A stretch of DNA of 64,000 bases, from positions 2,480,001 to 2,544,000 of the forward strand of contig NC_014376.1 in the NCBI RefSeq assembly GCF_000144625.1, in the 5' to 3' direction. Made by a program: the position numbers and the translations under genes. The stretch is from [Clostridium] saccharolyticum WM1 (lineage in GTDB: Bacteria; Bacillota; Clostridia; Lachnospirales; Lachnospiraceae). Under the pieces are notes generated by a model that had not been told where the DNA came from, made no database searches, and saw nothing but the letters and a program-made list of their open reading frames with translations. Positions 1 to 9,053 of the stretch are shown here, piece by piece. The first letter of the stretch is position 1; the number at the start of each line of letters is the position of its first letter.

Positions 1-334
1 CAAAGCCTTTTTCCTGCTGCCAGGCGACATGCCGGTAGTCAGGAAAGGCACATTCCTTAAGCTTTTAAAAGCCTGGCCGGCCGACCGGCCGTCGGTTCTC
101 TTTCCCACTCTGGAAGGTTACCGGAAGCACCCGCCTCTCATTGATTACAGATTCCGTAATCTCATACTGGAATTTAAAGGAGAAGGCGGTCTTCGGCAGA
201 TATGGAAGCTGCAGGAGGATTCCATTATTCACGTTCCGGTGGATGATGACGGTGTATGGATGGACGTAGATACCATGGAAGATTATGAAGTCTGCATCAG
301 CCGGTTCGCCCGGCTAACTTTTAACAGGAGGTAA
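1..334 (+). CDS. MocA-like molybdenum cofactor cytidylyltransferase (C-terminal part, 5' end outside window)
   Basis: This is the end of a MobA/MocA-type nucleotidyltransferase, which would attach CMP to molybdopterin for the molybdenum hydroxylases encoded next to it. The reading frame is open from base 2, and its first visible residues read FFLLPGDMPVV. This contains the Asp-x-Pro motif that binds metal and nucleotide in MobA-like transferases. A later segment, VPVDDDGVWMDVDTMEDY, matches the usual family C-terminus, where a conserved Asp-x-Asp-Thr is followed by the last helix. The next gene starts 7 bases after the stop, so the two are probably cotranscribed. The ATG at 29 is internal and not the start. 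Family assignment is fairly sure; the exact nucleotide (CMP or GMP) is inferred from the neighbours. Confidence 0.78.
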   Translation, partial: KAFFLLPGDMPVVRKGTFLKLLKAWPADRPSVLFPTLEGYRKHPPLIDYRFRNLILEFKGEGGLRQIWKLQEDSIIHVPVDDDGVWMDVDTMEDYEVCISRFARLTFNRR

Positions 335-341
335 TGAAACA

Positions 342-2468
342 ATGGAAAACATCAGTCAGCCAGTAGTAAAGAAAGACCATGAAGCAAAGATGTCCGGCCG
401 CTCTGTTTATGTAGGCGACTATGAAAATGACGGGGTCCTGGTAGGAAAAATGCTACGTTCCAAGCTGGCCCGTGCAAGGCTTTCTGCCGTAAACATTCCA
501 CCGCTTCCCGACGGATATTTTTACGTCGATCAGTCTGATGTACCCGGTGACAACAATGTGAACATCGTCATGGATGATACGCCTGTCTATGCCCGGGAAA
601 CCGTAGAATACATCGGTGAGCCTATCGGAATGGTAGTAGGACCGGTAGAATCAGTGGTAGACCGCATCCTGGATGAGATCCAGGTATCTTATGAAGAACT
701 GGAGCCTGTCCTGGATCTTAGAAAGGCGGATACGGTATTCTTTGATTACGAATATGGCAAAGGGGATATGGAGAAGGCCTTTGCTGAAGCCGATAAGGTA
801 TATGAAGAAGAATTTATCACCGGTTATCAGGACCAGACCTATTTAGAAACCCAGGGCATGATGGCAGAACCTGAGGAAAGCGGAACAATGTTCATCCACG
901 GCTCTCTCCAATGTGCCTATTACGTTCACGGAGCTATTATGCGCGCCCTTGGCTGCGGACCGGATAAAGTACATATCAAACAGGATGTGACTGGCGGAGG
1001 GTTCGGGGGGAAAGAAGCCTTTCCGTCAATCCTGGGCTGCCAGGTGGCCGTAGCTGCCAAAAAAGCCGGTGCCCCGGTGCGCTGCATCTTTGACCGCCGG
1101 GAGGATTTAGAGTTCACCTCCAAACGGCATCCTTCCCTCTGCAGATACAAGGTTGCAGTAAAGGAAGGCAAAGTGACAGCCATGGACATTGATGTAAAAT
1201 TCAACAGCGGTGCTTACACCACCCTGTCTGCCGTAGTTCTTCAGCGGGGTCTTATCTGCTCAAACGGAATCTACAACATTGAAAACCTTCACGTACGGGG
1301 AAGGGCTTTAAAAACCAACACCACTCCTACCGGGGCCTATCGTGGGTTTGGTGCCCCTCAGACATTTTTTGCTGTTGAACGGATGATGGACCACATTGCT
1401 ATGGACCTTGGAATCGACAGTCTGGAATTTAAGGAAAAGCACATTGTAAAGCAGGGGGATTCCACTTCCACCTCCGGAAAATACCATTTTCCTGTCCCCA
1501 TTCCCGCCATGATCCAGGAGATCGACCATGCATGTGACCTCCGCAGAAAACACAGGGAATATGCAAAGCCTCAGACCGGACGGTACCGCAAAGGGATGGG
1601 ATTTTCCATGCACTTTCATGGAGCGGGATTTACCGGCTCGGGGGAACGGGACATTATCAAAGCCGTATGCAGGCTGCACAAATATCCTGACGGCACGGTG
1701 GAGATCCTCGCCTCCAATGGAGAAATCGGCCAGGGTCTGCGTACTACATTTCCCAAAATTGTTGCTAACGAATTAAACCTGCCTCTTGATAAGGTCTATT
1801 ACGATCATCCAGATACGGCCAGGGTACCGGATTCCGGCCCTACCGTTGCCTCCCGCTCCCTCATGGTCGTAGGGGAACTCCTCCGCCGCTGCGCCATTAA
1901 GCTGCGCACCCAATGGAAGGACGGAGAAGATCAGGTGGTGGAGGAACGGTTTAAGGAACCTGATTTTGTCATTCCCTTTTACCTGGATAAGTTTCAGGGT
2001 GATGCTTATCCCACCTATGCATGGGGTGTCAATGCTGTGGAGGTGGAAGTAGATACCTATACGGGACTGACAAAAATCCTTGGGGCTTACGGCAATTTTG
2101 ACGTAGGTACTCCCATTGACTACAACATCGTCATGGGACAAATGGAAGGCGGATTCCTTCAGGGAATCGGTTATGCTTCCACCGAATATATGGATTACGA
2201 CCAGAAAGGAAGAATACGAAACAATTCTTTCTCTGATTATTTAATCCCCACTTCCGCAGATGTGACAAATTTAACATGTATGCTGCACGTGGAAAAATAC
2301 CCTGACGGGCCTTACGGGGCCAAAGGTGCCGGAGAACTTCCTCTGGTCGGGGTTCCTGCCGCTTATGTGGAAGCGGTGGAACAAGCCCTGGGTCATGGAG
2401 TCAAGCTGAATCACGCTCCGTTTACCGCAGAGGATACCATGAAAGTGATTATGAAGGAGGGGTTATAA
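342..2468 (+). CDS. Xanthine dehydrogenase-family molybdopterin-binding subunit
   Basis: This is the large catalytic subunit of a three-part molybdenum hydroxylase (xanthine/aldehyde oxidase family), 708 residues. The N-terminal third is the small 'a/b hammerhead' domain (GRSVYVGDYENDGVL onward). The molybdopterin-binding part follows, with GGGFGGKE near residue 220, YRGFGAPQ near 335, and GAKGAGE near 665; the last Glu is the catalytic base in this family. The ATG at 342 follows an AGGAGG at about 326-331. The stop overlaps the next start by one base (TAATG), which suggests translational coupling to the Fe-S subunit. The length is a little below the roughly 750 residues usual for this subunit. 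The substrate cannot be read from the sequence; purines are the default guess. Confidence 0.9.
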   Translation: MENISQPVVKKDHEAKMSGRSVYVGDYENDGVLVGKMLRSKLARARLSAVNIPPLPDGYFYVDQSDVPGDNNVNIVMDDTPVYARETVEYIGEPIGMVVGPVESVVDRILDEIQVSYEELEPVLDLRKADTVFFDYEYGKGDMEKAFAEADKVYEEEFITGYQDQTYLETQGMMAEPEESGTMFIHGSLQCAYYVHGAIMRALGCGPDKVHIKQDVTGGGFGGKEAFPSILGCQVAVAAKKAGAPVRCIFDRREDLEFTSKRHPSLCRYKVAVKEGKVTAMDIDVKFNSGAYTTLSAVVLQRGLICSNGIYNIENLHVRGRALKTNTTPTGAYRGFGAPQTFFAVERMMDHIAMDLGIDSLEFKEKHIVKQGDSTSTSGKYHFPVPIPAMIQEIDHACDLRRKHREYAKPQTGRYRKGMGFSMHFHGAGFTGSGERDIIKAVCRLHKYPDGTVEILASNGEIGQGLRTTFPKIVANELNLPLDKVYYDHPDTARVPDSGPTVASRSLMVVGELLRRCAIKLRTQWKDGEDQVVEERFKEPDFVIPFYLDKFQGDAYPTYAWGVNAVEVEVDTYTGLTKILGAYGNFDVGTPIDYNIVMGQMEGGFLQGIGYASTEYMDYDQKGRIRNNSFSDYLIPTSADVTNLTCMLHVEKYPDGPYGAKGAGELPLVGVPAAYVEAVEQALGHGVKLNHAPFTAEDTMKVIMKEGL

Positions 2469-2941
2469 TGGAAGCAATTAATTTTCTGTTAAACGGAAAG
2501 GAAGCCTCCTACGACGGCAGCGCCACAGACCGTCTTCTGGATGTGTTAAGAGATGCCTTCCGTATGACCAGTGTCAAATGCGGATGCAAGGAAGGAGAAT
2601 GCGGCGCCTGTTCTGTCCTGATGGATGGAATTCTTGTCAATTCCTGCTGTGTGGCTATGGGGGCTGCGGAAGGCACCAGCATTGTCACCCTGGAAGGATT
2701 CCGGGAAACTGAACGGTTTGCCGTATTAAACAAGGCCTTTGCATCCACGTCAGCTGTACAGTGCGGCTTTTGTATCCCGGGAATGGTTCTGGCCTCAGAG
2801 GCCCTTTTGAGCAAGATTCCCAATCCGACAGACAGCCAGATACGGGAAGGACTATCCGGCAACTTATGCCGCTGTACCGGTTACAACGCCATTGTAAATG
2901 CAATTCATATAGCCGCAAAGGAGGGGAATGGACTATGGTAA
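2468..2941 (+). CDS. Molybdenum hydroxylase [2Fe-2S] subunit
   Basis: This is the small iron-sulfur subunit (157 residues) that carries electrons from the Mo site to the flavin. The N-terminal ferredoxin-like domain binds one plant-type [2Fe-2S] cluster through Cys40, Cys45, Cys48 and Cys60 (CKEGECGAC). The helical C-terminal domain binds the second cluster through the CGFC and CRC motifs (QCGFCIPG and NLCRCTGY). Length and motif order are typical of XdhC/CoxS subunits. It overlaps the Mo subunit by one base and the FAD subunit by seven bases, so the three are clearly one operon and one complex. Confidence 0.93.
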   Translation: MEAINFLLNGKEASYDGSATDRLLDVLRDAFRMTSVKCGCKEGECGACSVLMDGILVNSCCVAMGAAEGTSIVTLEGFRETERFAVLNKAFASTSAVQCGFCIPGMVLASEALLSKIPNPTDSQIREGLSGNLCRCTGYNAIVNAIHIAAKEGNGLW

Positions 2942-3753
2942 ATGGATACCGACCGGCTTCCTTGCAGGAAGCATTGGAAATAAAGAAAAATACCGGGGCC
3001 GTTCCCTATGCCGGCGGCACAGATCTTATGGTGGAAAACAGAAAAGGCGTATCCTACCTGTTCTTAAACGGATTGGATGAATTAAGGCATATCCGGGAAG
3101 ATGAGGACTATATTTCCATCGGTGCCTGTGTCACGTTTACTGAGGCATTGGAATCTGATCTCATTCATCCCCTAATGAAAGAAGCCGTTGCAAAAATTGC
3201 TGCCCCGGCAATCCGGAATACGGGAACCTTTGGGGGTAATATCGGAAACGGATCTGCCAAAGCAGATTCCGTGCTGATCCTTTTTGTCTGCGGTGCTAAA
3301 ATATGCCTATCCTCTGTCCACGGTCAGCGGACTGTAAATGTTGAAGACTTTTACCAGGGTAGAAAAAAACTGGATATAAAGCCGGAGGAACTGATTGTTG
3401 AGATACTTATCCCCAAACAAGGCCTGGATGATTATTATTATAAAAAGGTGGGCGGGCGAAATGCGCTTGCCATCTCCCGGGTTTCATTTGCAGGACTTAT
3501 CACGGTTGAGAATGGCCGGATCCAACGGATGGCAGCCGCATTCGGCGCTGTGTCGGACACAGTGCTCCGCTTTCAGGATCTGGAAGCCAGGCTACAGGGA
3601 AAAACCTTAGAAGAAGCCGGCGCTATAAAAGAAGAACTGCTGTCCGCTTACGGAGAACGCCTTGTATTGACCAGAGGCCGCGTATCTGCAGAATACCGAA
3701 AAGCAGTGTGTATGAACCTGCTTAAGGATTTCTTAGAAGAAAAAGGCATATAG
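2935..3753 (+). CDS. Molybdenum hydroxylase FAD-binding subunit
   Basis: This is the flavin subunit (272 residues), which would pass electrons from the Fe-S subunit to NAD+ or another acceptor. The N-terminal half is a PCMH-type FAD domain: VPYAGGTDLMVENRKG near the start and NTGTFGGNIGNGSAKAD around residue 100 are the two loops that hold FAD. The C-terminal half is the CO-dehydrogenase flavoprotein C domain. I place the start at ATG 2935 because an AAAGGAGGGG at about 2918-2927 precedes it and the protein then begins MVNGYRPASL. The frame is open further upstream, but that part is a shadow of the Fe-S gene. Confidence 0.92.
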   Translation: MVNGYRPASLQEALEIKKNTGAVPYAGGTDLMVENRKGVSYLFLNGLDELRHIREDEDYISIGACVTFTEALESDLIHPLMKEAVAKIAAPAIRNTGTFGGNIGNGSAKADSVLILFVCGAKICLSSVHGQRTVNVEDFYQGRKKLDIKPEELIVEILIPKQGLDDYYYKKVGGRNALAISRVSFAGLITVENGRIQRMAAAFGAVSDTVLRFQDLEARLQGKTLEEAGAIKEELLSAYGERLVLTRGRVSAEYRKAVCMNLLKDFLEEKGI

Positions 3754-3770
3754 CCGAAAGGAGTTGACAC

Positions 3771-6335
3771 ATGTACATACTACACATCAATGGACGGGAT
3801 TACGAAACACCCCACGATAAAAAGCTGCTGCGTTTCTTGCGCGATGACCTTCATCTGACTGCTACAAAGGATGGCTGCAGCGAAGGTGCCTGCGGAACCT
3901 GTACAGTTCTCATTGACGGAAAAAAAGTAAAGGCCTGCATCCCTAAGATCAGCACTCTGGAGGGAAAAAATATTCTTACGGTGGAAGGAATCGATCCGGA
4001 AGAAATGAAGGTTTATGAACACTGCTTTGCAGAGGCCGGCGCCGTCCAATGCGGCTTCTGTATTCCCGGTATGGTCATTTCCGCCAAAAGCCTTCTTGAC
4101 ACCAATCTCACGCCTACAAGAGCTGAGGTTAAAAAGGCAATCAAGGGCAATTTATGCCGCTGTACCGGCTATAAGAAAATTGAAGATGCGATCCTTCTGG
4201 CTGCCGATTTTTTCAGAGAGAAGCTGGAAATCCCCCTTCCTCCTGCTGCCCTGCACATGAACGAGCATTTCAAGCGTATTGATGCTGCAGAAAAAGTAAA
4301 CGGAACCGGTATCTTTGCCGATGATATGTATCTGCCTGGCATGCTGTACGCCAAGTGTCTGTATTCGAAGTATCCCAGAGCCAGGATCAACCGGATCGAC
4401 GTGTCAAAAGCGCTGGAGCACCCGGACTGCGTGGAAATCCTTACAAAAAAGGATGTGCCATGCAATAAGATCGGCCACATCAAGCAGGACTGGGATGTTC
4501 TCATGGGCGAAGGAGATATCACCCGTTATGTTGGAAATGCCCTGGCAGTCATTGCAGCGGCCCGAGCAGAAGCACTGGAAGAAATCCTGGCTCTCATTGA
4601 TGTTGATTATACCGAGCTTCCTGCCATTACCAGCCCTTATGAGGCTTTAAAAGGAGATGCTCCTCTCATTCATGAAGACGGCAACATCATGAGCCGGGCC
4701 AACCTGGTGCGGGGAAATGCAGATGAAGCCATTAAAAATTCAAAATATGTGGTAACAAGGAAATACAAAACCTCCTGGCAGGAGCACGGCTTTATGGAGC
4801 CGGAGTGCTGCGTGGCGCTTCCTGAAGGAGAAGACGGCCTGCTGATTTATACTACCAGCCAGTCAATTTATGACGTTCAGAGAGAATGCGCCCAGATGCT
4901 GGGACTTCCAAAGGAAAAGGTTCACTGTCATGCACCTTTAGTGGGCGGCGGCTTTGGCGGCAAGGAGGATATGTCGGTACAGCAGTATGCTGCCTTAATG
5001 GCCTGGTATATCAGAAAACCTGTCAAGATCAAATACAGCCGTCAGGAATCCTTAAACTACCATGTAAAACGCCATCCCATGGAAATGGAATTTACCACAG
5101 CCTGTGACGAAAACGGCCGCCTGACTGCCATGAAGGGAGTCATCATTGCTGATACAGGAGCTTACGCCTCTTTAGGAGGCCCGGTGCTCCATCGTGCCTG
5201 CACCCACGCAGCCGGCCCCTATAACTATCAGAACATTGATATCTTTGGTATGTCCGTTTATACCAATAACGTGGTTTCCGGCGCTTACCGCGGATTTGGA
5301 GTAACACAGAGCTGCTTTGCAACAGAAATGAATATCAATCTGCTGGCAGAAATGGCCGGTCTGGATCCCTGGGAAATCCGCCGGAGAAATGCCATCAAGC
5401 CCGGCGATGTCCTTCCAAACGGACAGACTGCAGACCCCAATACCAATATGGAAGCCTGTCTTGATGCCGTAAAGGATATTTATTATTCCAATCCATACGC
5501 CGGTATTGCCTGCGGCTTTAAAAATGCAGGAACCGGTATGGGCAAAATGGATGTAGGCCGGGTCCTTCTTTCCATTGAGCAGGGAAAGATTCACATCCGT
5601 ACCTCTGCCTCCTGTATGGGACAGGGAATCGGCCAAATGGCTTTAACCGAAATCTGTCATGCTTCCGGACTTAATCCTGCACTTTTTGTATTTGAAGCGG
5701 CAGATACCATACGGACACCTAACTCCGGAACCTCCACAGCTTCCCGCCAGACAGTTGTCACAGGAGAAGCCGCACGCAGAGCCGGCGAAAAGCTGAAATG
5801 CGCCTTAGACAGCGGAAACAGTCTGGCAGACTTGGAAGGCCAGGAATTCTTCGGTGAATATTCTGCAAAAACAGATCCTCTGGGAGCCATCAAGGATAAT
5901 CCTGTGAGCCACGTATCGTATTCCTATGGAACTCAGGTAATTATTTTAAATGAAGAAGGAAAGATCACCAAGGCAGTATCCGCCTTTGATGTGGGAACTC
6001 CTGTAAACATCCAATCGGTAGAAGGCCAGATTGAAGGCGGTATGATCATGGGAATCGGTTACGGCGTCACAGAAGAGTTTAAATGTGAAAACGGATATCC
6101 TGTCAGTAAATTCGGAACCATCGGATTTATGAGAGCAGACGAGGCACCTGAACTGGAAGTGATTCTCTGCCAACCGAAGGAAGAGGATAAACTGCCCTAT
6201 TCCTTTGGCGCCAAAGGCTGCGGAGAATTGTGCATGATCCCCACCTCTCCCGCCTGTGCTCACGCATACTACAGGCTGGATGGAGTATTCAGACAGAGCC
6301 TGCCGTTAAAGGGTACCTATTACAAAAAGAAATAA
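3771..6335 (+). CDS. xdh: Fused [2Fe-2S]/molybdopterin hydroxylase, selenium-dependent XDH type
   Basis: This single 854-residue protein joins an Fe-S domain to a molybdenum hydroxylase domain. Residues 1-150 hold two [2Fe-2S] sites: Cys36/41/44/56, then Cys94/97 and Cys129/131. The rest is the Mo domain, with GGGFGGKE near 400, YRGFGVTQ near 510, GQGIGQ near 625 and GAKGCGE near 820. It has no FAD domain, so it must borrow the separate flavin subunit just upstream or use another partner. The order Fe-S then Mo, a length of about 850, and a MocA-like gene beside it match the selenium-dependent xanthine dehydrogenase family found in purine-fermenting clostridia. The selenium dependence is inferred from that architecture. 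The ATG at 3771 follows AAAGGAG with good spacing. Confidence 0.85.
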   Translation: MYILHINGRDYETPHDKKLLRFLRDDLHLTATKDGCSEGACGTCTVLIDGKKVKACIPKISTLEGKNILTVEGIDPEEMKVYEHCFAEAGAVQCGFCIPGMVISAKSLLDTNLTPTRAEVKKAIKGNLCRCTGYKKIEDAILLAADFFREKLEIPLPPAALHMNEHFKRIDAAEKVNGTGIFADDMYLPGMLYAKCLYSKYPRARINRIDVSKALEHPDCVEILTKKDVPCNKIGHIKQDWDVLMGEGDITRYVGNALAVIAAARAEALEEILALIDVDYTELPAITSPYEALKGDAPLIHEDGNIMSRANLVRGNADEAIKNSKYVVTRKYKTSWQEHGFMEPECCVALPEGEDGLLIYTTSQSIYDVQRECAQMLGLPKEKVHCHAPLVGGGFGGKEDMSVQQYAALMAWYIRKPVKIKYSRQESLNYHVKRHPMEMEFTTACDENGRLTAMKGVIIADTGAYASLGGPVLHRACTHAAGPYNYQNIDIFGMSVYTNNVVSGAYRGFGVTQSCFATEMNINLLAEMAGLDPWEIRRRNAIKPGDVLPNGQTADPNTNMEACLDAVKDIYYSNPYAGIACGFKNAGTGMGKMDVGRVLLSIEQGKIHIRTSASCMGQGIGQMALTEICHASGLNPALFVFEAADTIRTPNSGTSTASRQTVVTGEAARRAGEKLKCALDSGNSLADLEGQEFFGEYSAKTDPLGAIKDNPVSHVSYSYGTQVIILNEEGKITKAVSAFDVGTPVNIQSVEGQIEGGMIMGIGYGVTEEFKCENGYPVSKFGTIGFMRADEAPELEVILCQPKEEDKLPYSFGAKGCGELCMIPTSPACAHAYYRLDGVFRQSLPLKGTYYKKK

Positions 6336-6358
6336 TGGAACTTTTTAACAAAGGGTAA

Positions 6359-6420
6359 AAGAAAAAACCTTCCTGCTGTGAGAGGCAGTTACAGTGTCTC
6401 ACAGCGGGGAGGTCTTTTTC
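6359..6420. terminator. Bidirectional terminator between convergent genes
   Basis: A long inverted repeat is centred near 6390: TCCTGCTGTGAGA pairs with TCTCACAGCGGGGA. It is flanked by an A-run on the left and a T-run on the right, so it can end transcription of the hydroxylase operon on + and of the gene on - that stops at 6422. Confidence 0.85.
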
Positions 6421-6421
6421 A

Positions 6422-7126
6422 TTATTGCAGCAGCAGCTTCGCATAAAAAGCAGTCTGATTCTGGTTGACCATGATCTTTGCTGCCGTCCGGAGCTTTTCC
6501 ATGGCTTCCTGATCTGATTCCATAATTTGAGTGGCAGGTTCCATAAAATTGCCTGCATTTATATAAGACATGCCGCAGGGTATGGTTGTGGTTACCAGCT
6601 TAGCGGTTTCATAGCAATCTCTCAAATATCTTCCAAGACTTTCTCCAGACAGCCTTTTTGTATTTCCCTGGATGAAACAGCCGCGTATGGATATAAAACG
6701 CAATTTTCTGGCTTCTGCAGATAATCGGTTCAATTCTTCCACTCGGAACCCCGGCAGTATTCCTTTGTCATAAGCTTCCGGAATCACGGCGATCCCTATC
6801 ACCTCCAGATGTCCCGGGGCCAGGGACCCGGCAGCCGCTTCATTGATAAGCTCCAACTCTTTTAAACTGGAGACAACGAACCTGCAGGTTCCAATGACTG
6901 CTTTTATGGCTGCCGGATCTTTGTTTAGAGCCGTGAAGTAAATATCGTTCTTGCCCATTCCGGCCAAAGATGCCAGCCGGACTGCCTCCCGGTCTTCCGC
7001 CTCTAAGGCCCAGTCCTTTTTAATGAGATGCTTCACCGTGTCATCATTGACTTCCCCTTTATAGAGATATTGAAAACCGGGAATCTGCTCCAGCACTGAC
7101 TCAGTCCTTTCCATTCCGTCATTCAT
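6422..7126 (-). CDS. Hypothetical protein resembling a PLP-type (alanine racemase/decarboxylase) barrel
   Basis: A 234-residue protein I do not firmly recognise. The stretch DIYFTALNKDPAAIKAV followed by FVVSSLKELELIN resembles the strand-helix pattern of the alanine racemase/ornithine decarboxylase barrel, where 'tGPgK...' is followed by 'v.Sl.ELe.I'. The usual N-terminal segment with the PLP lysine is not visible, so it may be an inactive or minimal relative. The start is ATG 7126, because AAGGAG lies 8 bases upstream; an in-frame ATG at 7147 has no such site. It converges on the molybdenum hydroxylase operon and shares its terminator, so a functional link is possible but unproven. A plausible promoter (TTGAAA, 16 bp, TATTCT) lies about 30-70 bases upstream. 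Confidence 0.5.
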   Translation of the reverse strand: MNDGMERTESVLEQIPGFQYLYKGEVNDDTVKHLIKKDWALEAEDREAVRLASLAGMGKNDIYFTALNKDPAAIKAVIGTCRFVVSSLKELELINEAAAGSLAPGHLEVIGIAVIPEAYDKGILPGFRVEELNRLSAEARKLRFISIRGCFIQGNTKRLSGESLGRYLRDCYETAKLVTTTIPCGMSYINAGNFMEPATQIMESDQEAMEKLRTAAKIMVNQNQTAFYAKLLLQ

Positions 7127-7245
7127 ATAGGTCTTCTCCTTATCCATTGGTTTTACTTTTAGAATAACCCATATGGATCATATTTCAAGTTCTTTTTCCA
7201 TGGATATCGGAGCTAAGGAAAATTCTCGTTCCCGTCTATGGTCAG

Positions 7246-7881
7246 TTAAAGCTTGGTAATATCCATGGTATATATGGCTCCCCCATAGGTATAGTAACTC
7301 CTTAAATCCACTTCATGAAGGACTCCGTCAAGCTTCACCACTGCCGGTATCTCCCGTTTTACATATTCCAGGCTCAGGCGGTTTTTTATGCAGTAATCTT
7401 CCAGGACAGAGAAGAATTCTTCCTTCGTGCCAGGTTTATCCTTTAAGTCAATGACCAGAGTACGCCCTCCCTTAGCCATATTCAGTTGATTGGCAGTTCG
7501 TTTTACGTAAAGATAATTCAGCACCCATCTTCCGAAAAGCACCACAGCATCCGATAAGACCATGTATCTTAAATAATCCGGAAGAAATCTGGCAAGAAGC
7601 AATAGGAGGAACAAAATAATATAATACCAATACATAAAAGCCATGCCCCGAAGCCAGCTTAAGTCCATTTCAGGCAAGTGTTTTAAGAACTGAAGCAGCC
7701 AGCCAGCCACCAGATAGATGAGAAAAATCAGACCAAGGCGGTCCATGAGGATCTCCATCCCCTGCGGGCCGGAAAAAATCCAAAGTCCCATAACAGCTCC
7801 TGCAAATAAAATCGTTCCCAAATCAGCCCCGGAAAGCAGTATTTCCCAAAATGCTTCTCTTTTTTCCATGTTTTTAATCAT
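7246..7881 (-). CDS. Four-helix membrane protein coupled to the LytTR regulator
   Basis: A 211-residue integral membrane protein. Hydrophobic segments lie at about residues 18-38, 48-66, 82-100 and 105-125, followed by an approximately 85-residue soluble tail (LVIDLKDKPGTKEEFFSVLEDYC and onward). Its start codon lies inside the end of the LytTR gene (8-base overlap), so the two are translated together. Small LytTR regulators paired with a short membrane protein are known in streptococci (HdrRM, BrsRM), where the membrane partner inhibits the regulator. The same role is a reasonable inference here, but the soluble tail is not one I can name. Confidence 0.6.
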   Translation of the reverse strand: MIKNMEKREAFWEILLSGADLGTILFAGAVMGLWIFSGPQGMEILMDRLGLIFLIYLVAGWLLQFLKHLPEMDLSWLRGMAFMYWYYIILFLLLLLARFLPDYLRYMVLSDAVVLFGRWVLNYLYVKRTANQLNMAKGGRTLVIDLKDKPGTKEEFFSVLEDYCIKNRLSLEYVKREIPAVVKLDGVLHEVDLRSYYTYGGAIYTMDITKL

Positions 7882-8332
7882 AATGCTTTACCTCCAAAAT
7901 CCTGTCTCTTACCTCTCTCAAATACTTTCTGGAAATATAAGTCACCTGGGAATTCAACATGGAAACCTTCATAATCCCATTGAGCATGGGAGTATAGGTT
8001 CTCACTTTATCTATGTTAATGATCACCGACTTGGATATCCGGATAAAATTCGATGGAAGAAGCCGTTCCAGTTCATAAAGCCTCTTATTCAACTCGTAGG
8101 TCTCCTGTCCCGTATGGACCACCTGTTTTTCCTTTACCGTTTCAATGAGATAGATTTCTAAGCTTGAGATCCTGCAGATTTTATCTCCTGTCTGGCACAA
8201 AAGTGTTACTGACCGGAATAAGTCCTGTTCCAAATATTCCACAAGACGGCTCATTGCATCATCCTGCTCCTGAATGTACAGATCCGCAAATTCTTCTGTC
8301 TCATAACCGATTGTTTTTATATTAACCCTCAT
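7874..8332 (-). CDS. Stand-alone LytTR-family DNA-binding regulator
   Basis: A 152-residue transcription regulator. The C-terminal 100 residues form a LytTR domain: IYLIETVKEKQVVHTGQETYELNKRLYELERLLPSNFIRISKSVIIN is the typical core, ending in YISRKYLREVRDRI. There is no receiver domain, so it is not a two-component response regulator. The start is ATG 8332, supported by CAGGAGGAAACAGT just upstream; an in-frame start at 8428 lacks this. It overlaps the membrane-protein gene downstream and probably also controls its own operon. Confidence 0.85.
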   Translation of the reverse strand: MRVNIKTIGYETEEFADLYIQEQDDAMSRLVEYLEQDLFRSVTLLCQTGDKICRISSLEIYLIETVKEKQVVHTGQETYELNKRLYELERLLPSNFIRISKSVIINIDKVRTYTPMLNGIMKVSMLNSQVTYISRKYLREVRDRILEVKHYD

Positions 8333-8594
8333 ACTGTTTCCTCCTGACTGCAAGTTCATCATATCATATTTGATACTGCATTTACAGGGTTTTTGGGTAA
8401 GTGGCCGGATGGAAAGGGTAAGTAGCAATGGGTCTGTCCTTTCCCCGTCAAGACCACCCGTAAAACGGGTGGCTTGTGAAAAGGGTATAACCCTTTGATA
8501 CTAGGCCAGCGTCTCAAGGCGCTGGCTTTCACTTCGTTCAAGCCACTATGCTTTTGACTCGTCGCCGCCCCTGAAGGGGCCTTTGTAATACCGA

Positions 8595-9051
8595 CTAACC
8601 CTTAAAAGGGTCCTCGTATTCTTTTACACTTAGTTTATCTTGCATAATATCCGCTTTTTCCTGCTACTGTATATATTTTCGGATGGTGTCCTCATTTAGT
8701 CCTACTGTGCTTACATAGTATCCTTCCGACCAAAAATGTCGGTTTCCGAATTTATACTTTAGGTTTGCGTGGCGATCAAACATCATAAGGGCGGATTTGC
8801 CTTTCTGATAACCCATAAAACTGGATATGCTAATTTTAGGTGGAATACTTACCAGCATATGTACATGATCCGGCATAATATGGCCTTCTAAGATTTGGAC
8901 CCCCCTTATAATTACATAGTTGCTTCAAGACTTCTCTCAAATCTTCCTTGTATTGATTATAAATTACTTTTCGTCTATACTTAGGTGTGAAGACGATATG
9001 ATATTTGCACATCCATTTCGTGTGTGCCAGTTCATTGGCTTTCTTCGCCAT
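8595..9051 (-). pseudogene. tnpA: Broken IS200/IS605 TnpA transposase
   Basis: A Y1 HUH transposase that would cut and join single-stranded DNA. The N-terminal part (WMCKYHIVFTPKYRRKVIY) and the HUH motif (HIMPDHVHMLV) are in different frames. One extra G in a run of six Gs (rc of 8901-8906) causes the shift; with five Gs the protein reads straight through. A second lesion, a TAG at 8664-8666, cuts off the usual tail, which still reads QEKADIMQDKLSVKEYEDPF up to a stop at 8595. The start is ATG 9051. Apart from these two lesions the gene looks intact, so the damage is recent, or the first lesion is a sequencing error. Confidence 0.85.
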
Positions 9052-9053
9052 TG

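Noticed and set aside
2761..2934. Extended N-terminus for the FAD subunit
   Set aside because: This stretch overlaps the Fe-S subunit in another frame; AAAGGAGG and the family N-terminus point to ATG 2935.
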